Assembly: GCA_947471745.1 (NCBI GenBank)
Contig: CANJKZ010000008.1
Span: 2,830,001 to 2,894,000, forward strand
DNA length: 64,000 bases
DNA from: Closterium sp. Naga37s-1
Lineage: Eukaryota > Streptophyta > Zygnematophyceae > Desmidiales > Closteriaceae
Reading direction: 5' to 3'
Shown: positions 41,431-53,434 of the stretch, piece after piece
Layout: each line of letters begins with the position of its first letter
Numbering within the stretch: the stretch's first letter is position 1
The notes under the pieces: model-generated
What the model was told of the DNA's origin: nothing
Databases searched by the model: none
Seen by the model: only the letters and a program-made list of their open reading frames with translations
Position numbers and translations under genes: made by a program

Positions 41431-44400
41431 AGCTGCCGCGGAGCTCCCTGCCGCGGCCCAGCCCCGCCCTGCAGTTGTAGCGGCCCCGCTGTCGCCACCG
41501 TCTTGCGCCTACCGCGCCGACCACTGGTGAGCATTACCCTGCCCGCACTGCTACCACTACTACTGCTGCTACTGCCTCTACTGCTCCTACTGTTACTGCT
41601 GTTACTGCCGCTACTGCTGCTACTGCTGCTCCTGGCGTGGCCAGATGCAGCTCCAGGGCCGTGCGCGTGAGTCCCTCACGCCCCAGCAGCTTCGTGAGTG
41701 GTACGCTAGTTGGGGCTGTCGGGGTGGCCGTAGTGGTAGTCGCTCTCGAGTGGGTCGTTCGGAAGCTCCTGGTAGTGGACAGGTGCAGCTGTCGTGTCCT
41801 CTTTCGCCCCAGCAGCTTCGTGAGTGGTACGCTAGTTGGGGCTGTCGGGGTGGCCGTAGTGGTAGACGCTCTGGAGTGGGTCGGTCGGGAGCTTCTGGTA
41901 GTGGACAGGTGCAGCTACCGTGTCCTCTTTCGCCCCAGCAGCTTCGTGAGTGGTACGCCAGTTGGGGCTGTCGGGGTGGCCGTAGTGGTAGTCGCTCTGG
42001 AGTGCGTCGTTCGGGAGCTTCTGGTAGTGGACAGGTGCAGCTGCCGTGTCCTGTGAGTGAGGCTGCCGCTCTAGGTGCTAGTGCGTCTGTTGCCCTAGGT
42101 GCTGGTGAGGCTACCACTCCCGGTACTCGCGTGTAAACTACCCCAGGTGCTAGTGAGGCTGCTGCTCTAGGTGCTAGTGAGTCTGCCCCCCCTGGTACTG
42201 AGTCGACTGAGGCACTGCACACCTTCACACTGGACTCAGGTGCTTCTCGATGTTTCTTTCGTGACCGCACTACCCTTGAGCCGCTTGCTCGGCCCGTTGC
42301 TGTCTCTCTCGCTGACCCCTCTGGGGGTCCGGTCATTGCGACCTCCTCCACTGTCCTTCCTTGTCCTGCGGTCCCGTCGGGCACACTGTCAGGTCTCCAC
42401 CTCCCCTCGTTCTCTACGAACTTGGTGGCAGGTTGTGCGCTCCAGGACGGGGGTGTTCACCAGTTCACCCCTGCCTACGAGCGCGTGACACACTGCACGT
42501 GTGCTCGGACGGGCCGTCACCTGGCTACCTTCACTCGGCAGCCGGGGTCGGACCTGTACACACTGACCACTGAGTCCCCTCAGGTAGCTGCGTCTGCGTC
42601 TGCGTCAGGTCAGCTGTCGGCCCCCTGCTCGTGTCGCTCTCTGGCGCACGAGACCGTCCTCTGGCACCACCGACTTGGTCACCCGTCCGTGCAGCGCCTT
42701 CGTGCCATGCACAAACGGTACCTTGTCTCTGGTCTTCCCAGGCCTCCCCTCCCACCCTCGCCTGCTCCTCCCTGTCTTCCCTGTGTCGAGGGGCGGCAGC
42801 GCGCCGCTCCTCACTCCTCCTCGTTTCCCCCGACGACTGCTCCCTTGCAGACGCTCCACATGGACGTGTGGGGCCCAGCCCGCGTCCGTGGTCAGGGTCA
42901 GGAGAGGTACTTCCTGATAGTTGTTGACGACTACTCGCGCTACACCACGGTCTTCCCCTTGCGCACCAAGGGTGAGGTCCCTGATGTTTTGATCCCTTGG
43001 ATCCGCGCTTCTCGTCTCCAGCTCAGCGAGCGTTTCCACTCGGACTTTCCTGTCCTGCGCTTGCACTCTGACAGAGGTGGTGAGTTCTCCTCCGACCTCT
43101 TGGCAGCCTACTGTGCGGAGCACAGCATTCGCCAGTCGTTCACGCTTCCGGCCTCTCCACAGCAGAATGGGGTTGCTGAGCGCCGCATTGGCTTGGTCAT
43201 GGAGGTCGCTCGTACCTCCTTGATCCATGCGGCTGCCCCCCACTTTCTGTGGCCGTTTGCGGTCCGCTACGCTGCGCATCAGCTCAACCTCTGGCCCCGT
43301 GTCTCCGTTCCGGAGACTTCGCCGACACTGCGTTGGACGGGAGAGGTTGGCGATGCGTCACGCTTTCGGGTCTGGGGATCTCGAGCTTTTGTCCGCGATA
43401 CGTCTGCGGACAAGCTCTCCTCCCGCGCTGTTCCTTGTGTCTTCCTTGGCTTTGTCCCGGACGCGTCTGGTTGGCAGTTTTACCACCCCACCTCGCGCAG
43501 TGTCCTGCCTTCTCAGGACGTCACGTTCGACGAGTCCGTCCCCTACTACCGCCTCTTCCCCTACCGCACTGCCCCGCTTCCCCCCCCGCCTCTCTTCCTC
43601 GCGCCAGGTGCTGCTGTGGTAGACCCCCTCCCTCCTCAGGGTGCCGCTCCCTAAGGTGTGTCCCAGGTAGACCCGGTTGAGCCTGTCGAGTTAGCTGTCG
43701 ACTCTCGTCCTGCTGAGGGTGCTGAGCCTGAGCGTGCGGAGCCTGGGGGTGCGGAGCCTGGGGGTGCGGAGTCTGGGGGTGCTGAGCCTGCGGGTGCGGA
43801 GCCTGCGGGTGCTGAGTCTGGGGGTGCTGAGTCTGGAGGTGCTGCGCCTGGGAGTGCTACACCTGGAGGAGCTCTCTCCTCACAGCAGCTGCGTGAGTGG
43901 TACTTACAGTACTGCAGCCTCAGGAGAGGTGCTTCTGGAGCTAGGAGTACTACTGGAGCTGGGGCTAGTGCTTCCCCTCCTAGGCGGGAGCTACCCTCTC
44001 CCCAGCGGCTCCGAGAGTGGTACGCACGGCGCTGCAGTCTCCGGAGTGGCGCTCCTAGTGTCGCGGACCCTGGAGCTGGAGGTGCTACTGCTGCTGGCGG
44101 TGCTGCTGGTGCTAGTGGAGGTGCTGCTGGTGCTGGAGCTGCTGGAGGTGCTGCTGGTGCTGTTGCTGTTGGAGTTGCTGGAGGTACTGCTACTCCTGGA
44201 GGTGCTGCTGGTGCTGCGGACCCTGGAGTTGGAGCTGCGGCTGGTGCTGCGGACCCGGGCGTTGGAGCTGCTGCTGGTGCTGCGGACCCTGGAGTTGGAG
44301 CTGCTGCTGGTGCTGCGGACCCTGGAGTTGGAGCTGCTGCTGGTGCTGAGGACCCTGGAGTTGGTGCTGCTGCTGGTGCTGACGACCCTGGCGCTGGTGT

Positions 44401-46857
44401 CTCTGCTGGTTCTGGAGATGCTGCGCGGCCGCGGCCGTACTTCGTCCCGCTCCTTCAGCAGGTTCTTGGTCAGCCTCCTCCTCCTTGTCCTCCTCCCTCC
44501 TTAGAGTGTCCTCCGTCTGTCCAGTCGCAGTCACAGTTACCGTCTGCCTCCCCTCTCCCTGGTCCTTCTCCTTACACTGGTCCGACTGGAGGTCTTACGG
44601 AGCGTCGTGAGCCTGAGTCTCGTCCTGCGTCGCCTGAGTCTCGTCGAGCGTCGCCTGATCGTGCTGCTCACACTGGTCGTCGTGTCCCGCGTCAGCGTCC
44701 TCCTGCTGTCCCAGGCACTCACCAGATGGCGCTTCGTCCTTCCACTGCTCCTCAGCGTGTCCCTCTCCCGTCTCCTCCTGCGTCCTCTATTCCTGCTCTT
44801 GCTGACCCTGAGTCTGACTCCCTTCGTGCTGCCAGTCCTACTGTCACGCGTCTCCTGGCTACTGTTGTCACTGACCCTTCCTTTGAGTCCACTGCTGCGT
44901 CTGCCCTAGTTGCTGAGCTTGTCGACTTTGCTGCCGCTTGTCGTCTAGACTACGCCGCTAGCCTAGTTGCTGAGTCTGAGTCTGTCTGTCCTTCGTCCGT
45001 CGGGGGTGAGTGTGCTCTTGGCACGGACGTCCTTGAGGACAGGCAGGAGGAGTTTGAGTGCTTTGCCGCTGCTTTACCTCATCTCGTGTCCATGCTAGTT
45101 GCCCCTGAGGGAGACCCGGATGCACCAGACATCCCGACTCCGCGCTCTTACGCAGAGGCGATAGAGGGTCCCTACTCCTCTCAGTGGCAGACAGCCATGG
45201 ACGCAGAGATGGCTTCCTGGAAGTCCACAGGCACCTACGTCGACGAGGTTCCCCCACCTGGGGCGAACATCGTCAGTGGCATGTGGATTTTCAGGGTGAA
45301 GCGGCCGCCGGGTTCTCCGCCTGTCTTCAAGGCGCGTTACGTTGCACGAGGCTTCAGTCAGCGAGAGGGAGTTGACTTCTTCCAGACCTTCTCCCCGACC
45401 CCGAAGATGACCACTCTTCGGGTTCTGCTGCACGTCGCCGCTCAGCGTGACTACGAGCTCCACTCTCTTGACTTCAGCACTGCTTTCCTACAGGGCAGCC
45501 TGCACGAGGAGATCTGGCTGCGCCGCCCACCTGGCTTCACTGGGTCGTTCCCTCCTGGTACCCAGTGGAGCCTCCGGCGGCCAGTCTACGGTCTCCGACA
45601 GGCGCCACGTGAGTGGCACGACACACTGAGGACTACACTTGCGGCTCTTGGGTTCGCTCCTTCTACTGCTGACCCGTCGCTGTTTCTACGCACCGACACC
45701 TCGCTGCCGCCGTTCTACATCCTCGTGTACGTCGACGACTTGGTCTTTGCCACTGCTGACACTAGGGCACTCGCCCACGTGAAGTCGGAGCTGCAGAAGA
45801 GACACACGTGCACAGACCTGGGTGAACTGACAAGCTATCTTGGCTTGCGGATCACCCGGGACAGAGCACGGCGCACCATCACCTTGACTCAGTCACACAT
45901 GGTGCAGCAGGTCCTTTAGCGCTTCCGCTTCACGTACTCCTCGCCTCAGCCCACTCCTCTGCCTACCGGTCACTCGCTCTCAGCTCTGCCTTCGGATGAG
46001 TCCGTAGAGCCGAGTGGCCCGTATCCAGAGCTTGTGGGCTGCCTCATGTACCTGATGACCTGCACTCGACCTGACCTTGCATACCCTCTTAGCATCCTTG
46101 CACGCTATGTCGCTCCTGGCCGTCACCGGAAGGAGCACATGGATGCCGCTAAGAGGGTGTTGCGCTACTTGTGCAGTACGTCGGGCATGGGTGTCAGGGT
46201 TACACCTTCAGCCTTGGCTCTGGTTCAGTTTCTTGGCGTTCTACACGCTCGTCTTCTGTTCTCAGCTCCAGTTGTGAGGCTGAGATCTACGCCACAGCCA
46301 TGGCTGCACAGGAGTTACGCTGGCTCACCTACCTGCTGACCGACTTGGGAGAGCGGCCTCGTTCTCCTCCAGTGCTGTACGTCGACAACAAGGCTGCCAT
46401 TGCCTTGTGTGAGGAGCACAGACTGGAGCACAGAACGAAGCATATCGCTCTGCGCTACTTCCTTGCTCGAGAGCTGCAGCAGCGCGGTCAGCTTCGTCTG
46501 CGTTACGTGGCCACTCGGGCCAACACTGCTGATGTGTTCACCAAGGCGCTTCAGCCTTGTGACCATCAGCGCTTCTGTACTGTTCTAGGCCTTGTGCCTA
46601 CTGGGCCTCACTTGCTTACTTCTTGACTCTGCTTGTACTGTGATCTCTATATATATATACCTGCATGTTTACTCTTGCTAGGTTGTGATCGCTGTATGTC
46701 TTGTTATACTATCAACCTGCATGTGAACTGGTCTTGTGACCACTTGCTTGTGCTCAGAATTTGTGTGGTTTCCTTGAGATCCACCCTGAGCTTGATTTGC
46801 TTTGCTTTGACTGGTCTTGTGACCATCTGGTTGTCTCCCACTTAGCCTATGGGGGTG

Positions 46858-46993
46858 TGTCAAACATTATATGTTTAAATTGTGTAGGCTATAGTGGGTT
46901 TAGCCTTAGGGGGTACAACTTTGTTAGGGTTTCCTACTTGTATCCCCCTCCTACCTAGTTTCATCCATTCTCGTTCACCTCTACTTTACAACA
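46858..46993 (+). repeat. E4 3' LTR, 136 bp
   Basis: Identical to the 5' LTR by eye; preceded by the purine-rich CCTATGGGGGTG. Confidence 0.93.
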
Positions 46994-47683
46994 CGATCGT
47001 CCTGTGAGCCTCGCCATCGCCACCGGCGTTTCGCCTGACGCTGGCGAAATCCTTGGCGATAAGAAGGCGAAGAAGGGTGGTTACCAGGTGGAGATTGATG
47101 CGACGGGCGCGGCGAAGTACTGCAAGTGCGAGGCGGCGAAGCTGGCGAAAACAGTGGCGCATGCTGGCGATCAGTTCTACGCGACTGGACAGGTGAGTCC
47201 TCTCTCTCCCACTTGAATCCCCCACCAACTCCCCCTCACTCGCTCCCATGCAAACCCATCCCACCCCCACCTTTCCCCTCCTTCCTCACCCCTAATAATC
47301 CTTCCTTCCCACCACCACTGCTCGTGTTATGAGTCCTCCCTCCCCGTACCCCACAGACAACTCCTCCCCGATACCCCGTCCCCCTGTCTTTGCTGCCGTC
47401 ATCCTTCTCGCTCCCCTCTCTTGCAGTTCCCCTCACGCCAAGAAACAAATTTTCCTGGCTGAGAACATCTCAGAATGTTGCACCTGATCCGATCTGTTGG
47501 ACACACAACATGAATGTTTCCTGAAGGCATTCTAGAATGCTCTCTGAACCCTCCCCCAACCCCCCCACACCCCCCCCTTCCCCAACCCCCTCCCACACCC
47601 CCTCTCCCACAGCCGGCCAAGGTGTATGCACGCACGTTTTAGAAGAACCTGCCAGCATCGGCCTTCAAGGGGTGCTGTGTGCG

Positions 47684-48046
47684 TGTGAGAGTACGACGGC
47701 TTATGCTGGCTTTTGCTAGCTTGCCTGGACTTTATTATGCTATTACTAGCTTAGGTTTTATTTATCATGCATAGATATGCTTGATTTCCTAGGTTAGGTG
47801 CATTCCTATATGTTATTATAGTTATAGCACCGAACCAGGTTACGTGTACCGAAATCAAGCCTATTCGGTTTCCACCGAATTGCTTTCTAGTGAGTTCGGG
47901 AAGGTTCTGTTCGGGACGCTTCGCGACCCTCAGACCATTCGCGTAACACCTGGGTAACTGGCCTTGTTTCGAGCCTATATATAGCCTCGTCTTGTACCCA
48001 GGTGAATCATTCAATAGAATCATCTTTCCTGAACCAGATCCTCACA
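47684..48046 (+). repeat. E5 5' LTR, 363 bp
   Basis: TGTGAGAG...CCTCACA. TATATATA at about 47.98 kb is a likely TATA box in the LTR. Confidence 0.93.
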
Positions 48047-51000
48047 CTTGGTAATCAGAGCGGGTTTACACGCGAGATCTTCAACCGCTTAAAACCGGCC
48101 TTTAAAAACCGCGGGGGCGACGACGAAAGCGCCGATACGGGTATGTAAAACCAGTTCCGCGCAATTTTTCTAAGTGCCCCTCGATTCGGTTTTCGAACAC
48201 TCCTCAGATTTACTGGTGAAAAGGTTGGAGTTTCGACCGTTCGATCGAGTTTCATCTCAACGGCCCAGAGAATTTCGCCCAAAAACGTTGGAATTGGGGG
48301 CGTCGGATCGATTTTCTCAACGGCCGAGATCGAACGCGAATTTCGACTGTGGGAGATTTACGCGATTTACATAATTCGCGCTCGTCGATTCTACAGTCCA
48401 CTCGACTCGCAGTAAGTCGACCAGCACCTAGAATTCAATTGTTTTCGTCGCGCATCTTCCTGTAATTCGCCAAATGGAGGGAAAAGGAGATATTTCAGTA
48501 CAGAAAATCGCGGAGTTACGTGCCGAGCATAAGCAGATACATGCGGCGCTCCCACGACTCGAGAAACTCCTTGCGAATCAGTCGGCAACTGCCACAGCAG
48601 CAGAGAATGCAGCAGCGTCAGCAGCAGCAGCAGCAGTGGCGACACCGACAATTCTACCTGCGACAACGGCAGCAGCTACAGTGAACCTCGAAGCAGTAAA
48701 GCTGAGGCTACCGGAGGCGTTCGATCCTATAGTTAAAGGGAACGACGTTCGTCAATTTGTAGCTGAACTCGAAATTTACTTCGAAGCCGTTGGATGCACG
48801 ACCCCGACAAAAGACGCAATGCGCATACGGCTCGCAGCAACACTGTTACAAGGCCCAGCTCTAGAGTGGATCAACAACAGTATAGTCCAAAGCGAAGGGA
48901 CGTGGGCGCAGTTTCGTGCAGCACTGATCGAACAGTTTGACGCGTTGAACAGTAGCTACTACGGAATACGACGCAACATGCCAAATAGTGGCATGGGGCG
49001 ATTGGCACCACCCACGACTGCCGACCCGACGGAGAACGACAAGGGCGATGTGGAGCAGCGGCTAGCAAAAAACGAGACGTGCGAATTTTGCGGCGCTACA
49101 GGACATCGTATCTTGGCGTGTTGGAAAATGAAGAAAAGGCGTGCGGAGCTGAGGGACAAGAACAGTGTGGCACCCCCGAAGCAGAAAACGGACAACGTGG
49201 CAACTTCGGAGAGGGTGAAAAAAGGAGAATATGGTGGTGCGAATTTAAAACGTCACGACCAGCCGGCACCAGGGGAAATCGCCGAGACTAAAGGAGGATC
49301 CGCGAAACAAGACCCTGCACCGACCAGGAAACTCCAGTCGTACACCCCGACAAGTAAGAATATTACTTCTCGTGGGTTTCAAGCCTTATTAAGGGAGAGT
49401 CAGAAATTAAACCGGTACCGGGTAATATGGGGACCCTACTCCAGAGCGCTAATACGGGTCGAGCGTTCCGAGGAGTTAATATTCTCTCCCAGCAGCACTG
49501 TTTAAAGGCTCTCTGTTCCCCACAGATGAAGCCTACACAGCTGCAAAGGCTTAGGGGAAGGTTCCAGGCACAGGAGAAGCTGTACCAGCCTCGGATAAAT
49601 CCTTCTAACCCTACTCAGATGATACCTGATATTGAGACAGCAGCTTCGAGCGCAGGACCAAGGGATGATACATTTGATCTACCCTATGATCCTATAAGCA
49701 ACACCATCTACAGCTACTCGGAGCGGCAACAACCACTAGTACTCGAGGTGATCTGCAACGGGCGACGCCTCCAGGCCCTGGTGGACAGTGGTGCGTCCCA
49801 CTCGGTGTGCGACCGCGGGACATTGGAGAAAATTGGAGAATCCTCAGAGGAGACTCAAATTACAGCAACGATGGTGGACGGTACGAAGCTTCCCATCCAC
49901 GGCGAGTCAACACTGCAGCTGCAGATAGGAGCGTTAAGGTGGAAGCCGACGTTGCCGATCACGAACATCAAGGGATTAGATTTCATCTTGGGGCGTGATT
50001 TTCTGAAGCGGTTCAACCCCGAGATCGACTGGGTCAACCGGAAGGCGTACATCTACAACAACGGGAAACGAGTGGAGCTGCGGAGCTGGACGGATACAGG
50101 GAGCGTTCCTGAAACGACACTGGCACGGTTCGAACGGACGGTGAACGAGAGTAACACGGGTTACTTCGCACTGGTTATGGCAGCGGCAGAGGAGGAGAAG
50201 CCGAACACAGAGCTACCTGCAGCAGTAAAAGAGGTCTTGGAGCAGTACAAGGATATAATGCCCGACGACCTACCTGCAGGCGTACCTCCAGCACGCACCC
50301 ACGAGCACGAGATCGTGGAGGAACCAGGTGCGAAACCCGTCTCACGTGCACCATACCGCCTTAGTCCGACCGGACTGGCAGACATGAAGAAGCAGATAGA
50401 GTATCTACTGGACAGACAACTGATCCGCCCATCCACCTCTCCCTATGGTGCACCAGTTCTCTTCACTCCAAAACCCGACGGCAGTTTACGGATGTGCATC
50501 GACTACCGCGCACTGAACAAACAGACAGTCAAGAACAAATATCCCATACCGCGCATAGACGACCTACCGGACCAACTGCGTGGTGCAACAGTCTTTTCGA
50601 AGCTGGACCTACGGTCGGGTTACTGGCAGATCAAGATGGCGGACAACTCGATCCACAAGACGGCGTTCCGTACCAGATACGGCTCCTACGAGTACTTAGT
50701 GATGCCGTTCGGACTGTGCAACGCACCGGCGACGTTCCAGGCGGATATGAACCCTCTACTCAAGGGTCTATTCCAACATGGGTACTCCGTGGACGCAGAG
50801 ATTACTACGGCAGAGAAACAGAAGATGTAACAGTGGGAGAAGGACTTAGCTGTAAGAAAGGGATCAGGAAAGATTTGGGTACCGAACTATGCCCCGCTCC
50901 GACAGATTCTGCTGGAGGAGTTTCACGACGTACAGTACGCGGGACATTTCGGGAGCAACAAGACGTTAGCAGGGATAGCGAAGTATTACTACTGGCCCGG

Positions 51001-51822
51001 GATGGCAGCACACGTGCACCACCCCCAGACTGACGGACAGACAGAGCGACTCAATCAGGTGGTTGAACAGTTACTGCGCACAGCTTGCAAAGACGATGTC
51101 AGCCATTGGGAAACACAGTTACCGACCCTAGAGTTCGCTTACAACAACGCATCACATGCGGCCACAGGGAAATCTCCTTTCTTCCTGTGCTATGGACGGG
51201 AACCACTTACACCAGAGCGGCCAACCACACCGGCACACGTCCAAGCCGCACATGACTTCGTGACCACCATGCAACAGCTATGGGAGAAGACTCAGCGACG
51301 ACTCACCACGATGCAGACCTCCCATAAGCAGTATGCCGATCGTCAGCGACGAGATCACACCGTAGCAGTCGGAGATCAGGTGCTTCTCGACACGCGCACC
51401 TTGAACCTGTCTCACCTACCATCCAAGCTCCGGCCTCGCTTCTGTGGTCATTTTCACGATGAGGCACAGGTGACACCAGTAACATTCCGCTTGCGCTTAC
51501 CTACTACGTGGAAGCTTCACAACGCTTTCCATGTTCAGCTACTGAAGCCCTACAAGGACCCCAACCAACAGTTCCAGGGACGCCAGCTCGACACCACCAC
51601 CTGTTCTCGTACAGGATGAACCAGAGTACGAGGTGGAACGAGTGCTCGCTCATCGACGCAGACGCGGCAACACGCTCGAGTTCCTGATACGCTGGAAGGG
51701 ATACGACCCGTCGGAGGACAGTTGGGTTGCAGAAGCTGATATGGGCAACGCACGCCGTGCTCTCAAGGACTATCTTGTCAAGCAGGGTGTTTCTCACGCC
51801 ACCCAGCTTTGAGGGGGGGACG

Positions 51823-52185
51823 TGTGAGAGTACGACGGCTTATGCTGGCTTTTGCTAGCTTGCCTGGACTTTATTATGCTATTACTAGCTTAGGTTTTAT
51901 TTATCATGCATAGATATGCTTGATTTCCTAGGTTAGGTGCATTCCTATATGTTATTATAGTTATAGCACCGAACCAGGTTACGTGTACAGAACTCAAGCC
52001 TATTCGGTTTCCACCGAATTGCTTTCTACTGAGTTCGGGAAGGTTCTATTCGGGACGCTTCGCGACCCTCAGAACATTCGCGTAACACCTGGGTAACTGG
52101 CCTTGTGTCGAGCCTATATATAGCCTCGTCTTGTACCCAGGTGAATCATTCAATAGAATCATCTTTCCTGAACCAGATCCTCACA
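51823..52185 (+). repeat. E5 3' LTR, 363 bp
   Basis: About 98.3% identical to the 5' LTR; preceded by the polypurine tract GAGGGGGGGA. Confidence 0.93.
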
Positions 52186-52317
52186 GTGCGCCTTCCACTC
52201 ACCAGCGTGCAGCTCAAGGCACCCAATGGTGACGTCATCAACCTCAACCAGGGCGACGACAACAAGCAGTTCCCTGAGCCCCGCCGTTGCCTTCTCTTCC
52301 ACGTGCTTACTGTGTGA

Positions 52318-52800
52318 TGGTGGTGCAGATAGGTGTTGATGGGTTCCATTCCCCACCCCAGTGTGGAGTGGCAGCAGAAAGAGTACAGTGCAGTTGGAAA
52401 TCATCTAGCTATTTTTTCCTACTTAGTTCTTCTAATCCATCAAGATGTACTATCGTTGTCGTGATTGTTTGGCCGTAGTAGTACCTATCTTTGCTCCACT
52501 TCTTGATCAGTCTATTACTGTATTTACGAGGTCTAGCAGCAAATGTGCACCATTCGATTCAGTGGAGTTTTTGTAATCAAAACTACCATACTGCTACTTT
52601 AGAGCTCTAGTCAAATAAAAGATGGACTCACTGCTAAACGCCAAATGCCAAATGCCATATTACGGTATCATAAAGAAAGTCTGTACAGCGCTTCCTACTC
52701 AAGCTGCCATCCCACAAGCACTTTCCGCAGTTACAAAACTGATCTTGCGTCAACCACCCCTCACCTCACATCACCACGAGCACAGTGTGCCAGTGGCCCT
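52318..52800 (+). other. 3' flank of gene 2 (B)
   Basis: Counterpart of 12094-12500. It contains about 70 extra bases after about 52508, bounded by short ATCA repeats, and AATAAA at 52615-52620. Confidence 0.5.
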
Positions 52801-53434
52801 CTTTCACACATGCGTTCCCCGAGGCAGCAACACGCAGTCCACGCCATGGACAATGAAGTACGGCCCAACGTACATGTCGGGAATCACCACCCTGCTTGTT
52901 ACACCCCCCCCTCCTCCTCCCCCCCCCCCCCCCCGCACACCCCGCACACCCAGCAGCACGGTAATAACCTTTCACACACGCGTGCCTCGAGGCAGCATCA
53001 TGCGGTCGACGCCATGAGCAATGAAGTACGGCCCAACGTACATGGCGGGGATCACCACCCTGCTCGTTACAACCCTGCCGCCAGCTCCCCCTCGCACACC
53101 CAGCAACACGGCGGCCATCATTCACACGCGCGTTCCCCGAGGCAGCATCACACGGTCTACGCCATGGGCAATGAAGTAGAGCCCAACGTACATGCTCGGA
53201 ATCACCACCCTGCTCGTTACAATCACACCAGCTCCCCCTCCCACTGCCAGCAGCACAGCATCATCCTTTCACACGCGGGTACCTCGAGGCAGCAGCACAC
53301 GGTCAACGCCATGGGCAATGAAGTATGGCCCAATGTACATGCCAGGAATCAGCACCCTGTTCGTTACAACCCCACCACCTCCCCCTCCCACAGCCACCTC
53401 CCCCTCCCACAGCCAGCAGCTTAGCGGTCCCCTT
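52800..53434 (-). repeat. Extra tandem copies of the FAS1 last-exon end (B)
   Basis: Four copies of the RVVIPGMYVGPYFIAHGVDR segment, each ending in TGA, as in unit A. One spacer has an additional short duplication of a C-rich block at about 53.39-53.42 kb. Confidence 0.83.

Larger units (their letters stand above)
40109..46993 (+). mobile_element. E4: Ty1/Copia retrotransposon with identical 136-bp LTRs
   Basis: A 6,885-bp element flanked by the 5-bp duplication CGATC (40104-40108 and 46994-46998), absent from unit A. Parts in order are the 5' LTR, PBS and palindromes, a GC-rich leader with several tandem arrays (about 40.3-41.6 kb), three tandem LREWY-containing units (about 41.68-42.06 kb), protease (about 42.25 kb), GAG-pre-integrase (about 42.65-42.85 kb), integrase (about 42.85-43.4 kb, LHSDRGGEF), a low-complexity linker (about 43.66-44.6 kb), reverse transcriptase (about 45.15-45.95 kb, YVDDLVFA), RNase H (about 46.2-46.6 kb) and polypurine tract. 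It has about three breaks although the LTRs show no difference by eye, so insertion is very recent. It could have been mobilised by proteins of a relative; that is inference. Confidence 0.93.
47684..52185 (+). mobile_element. E5: Ty3-type chromovirus retrotransposon with 363-bp LTRs
   Basis: A 4,502-bp element flanked by the 5-bp duplication GTGCG (47679-47683 and 52186-52190), inside exon 2 of gene 2 (B) and absent from A. Parts in order are the 5' LTR, a PBS TGGTAATCAGAGC, gag (about 48.47-49.4 kb) with a CCHC zinc knuckle CEFCGATGHRILAC, protease (LVDSGASHS, about 49.78 kb), reverse transcriptase (about 50.35-50.8 kb, with [10 protein letters not shown] and DLRSGYWQI), the C-terminal part of integrase (about 51.0-51.3 kb, HPQTDGQTERLN), a chromodomain (about 51.62-51.8 kb, LIRWKGYDPSEDSW), a polypurine tract and the 3' LTR. 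It is shorter than usual for the family and has about three or four breaks. The LTRs differ at about six of 363 positions, so it is young but older than E4. Confidence 0.92.
39712..52317 (+). pseudogene. Gene 2 (B): secreted Cys-rich protein gene broken by E4 and E5
   Basis: The host sequence is split into 39712-40108 (exon 1 start, signal peptide MAIRVRSTLLAFLCLATAAS), 46999-47192 (exon 1 end, donor GTGAGT), intron 47193-47612, 47613-47683 (exon 2 start) and 52191-52317 (exon 2 end, TGA). E4 lies in exon 1 and E5 in exon 2. Besides the insertions, exon 2 has an in-frame TAG (47640-47642) where unit A has a Gln codon, so the copy is under little constraint. AATAAA is at 52615-52620. Unit A carries the intact gene, described there. 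Confidence 0.85.

Noticed and set aside
40687-41670. Long open frames in the E4 leader
   Set aside because: Both strands are open because of GC-rich tandem repeats; no conserved domain.
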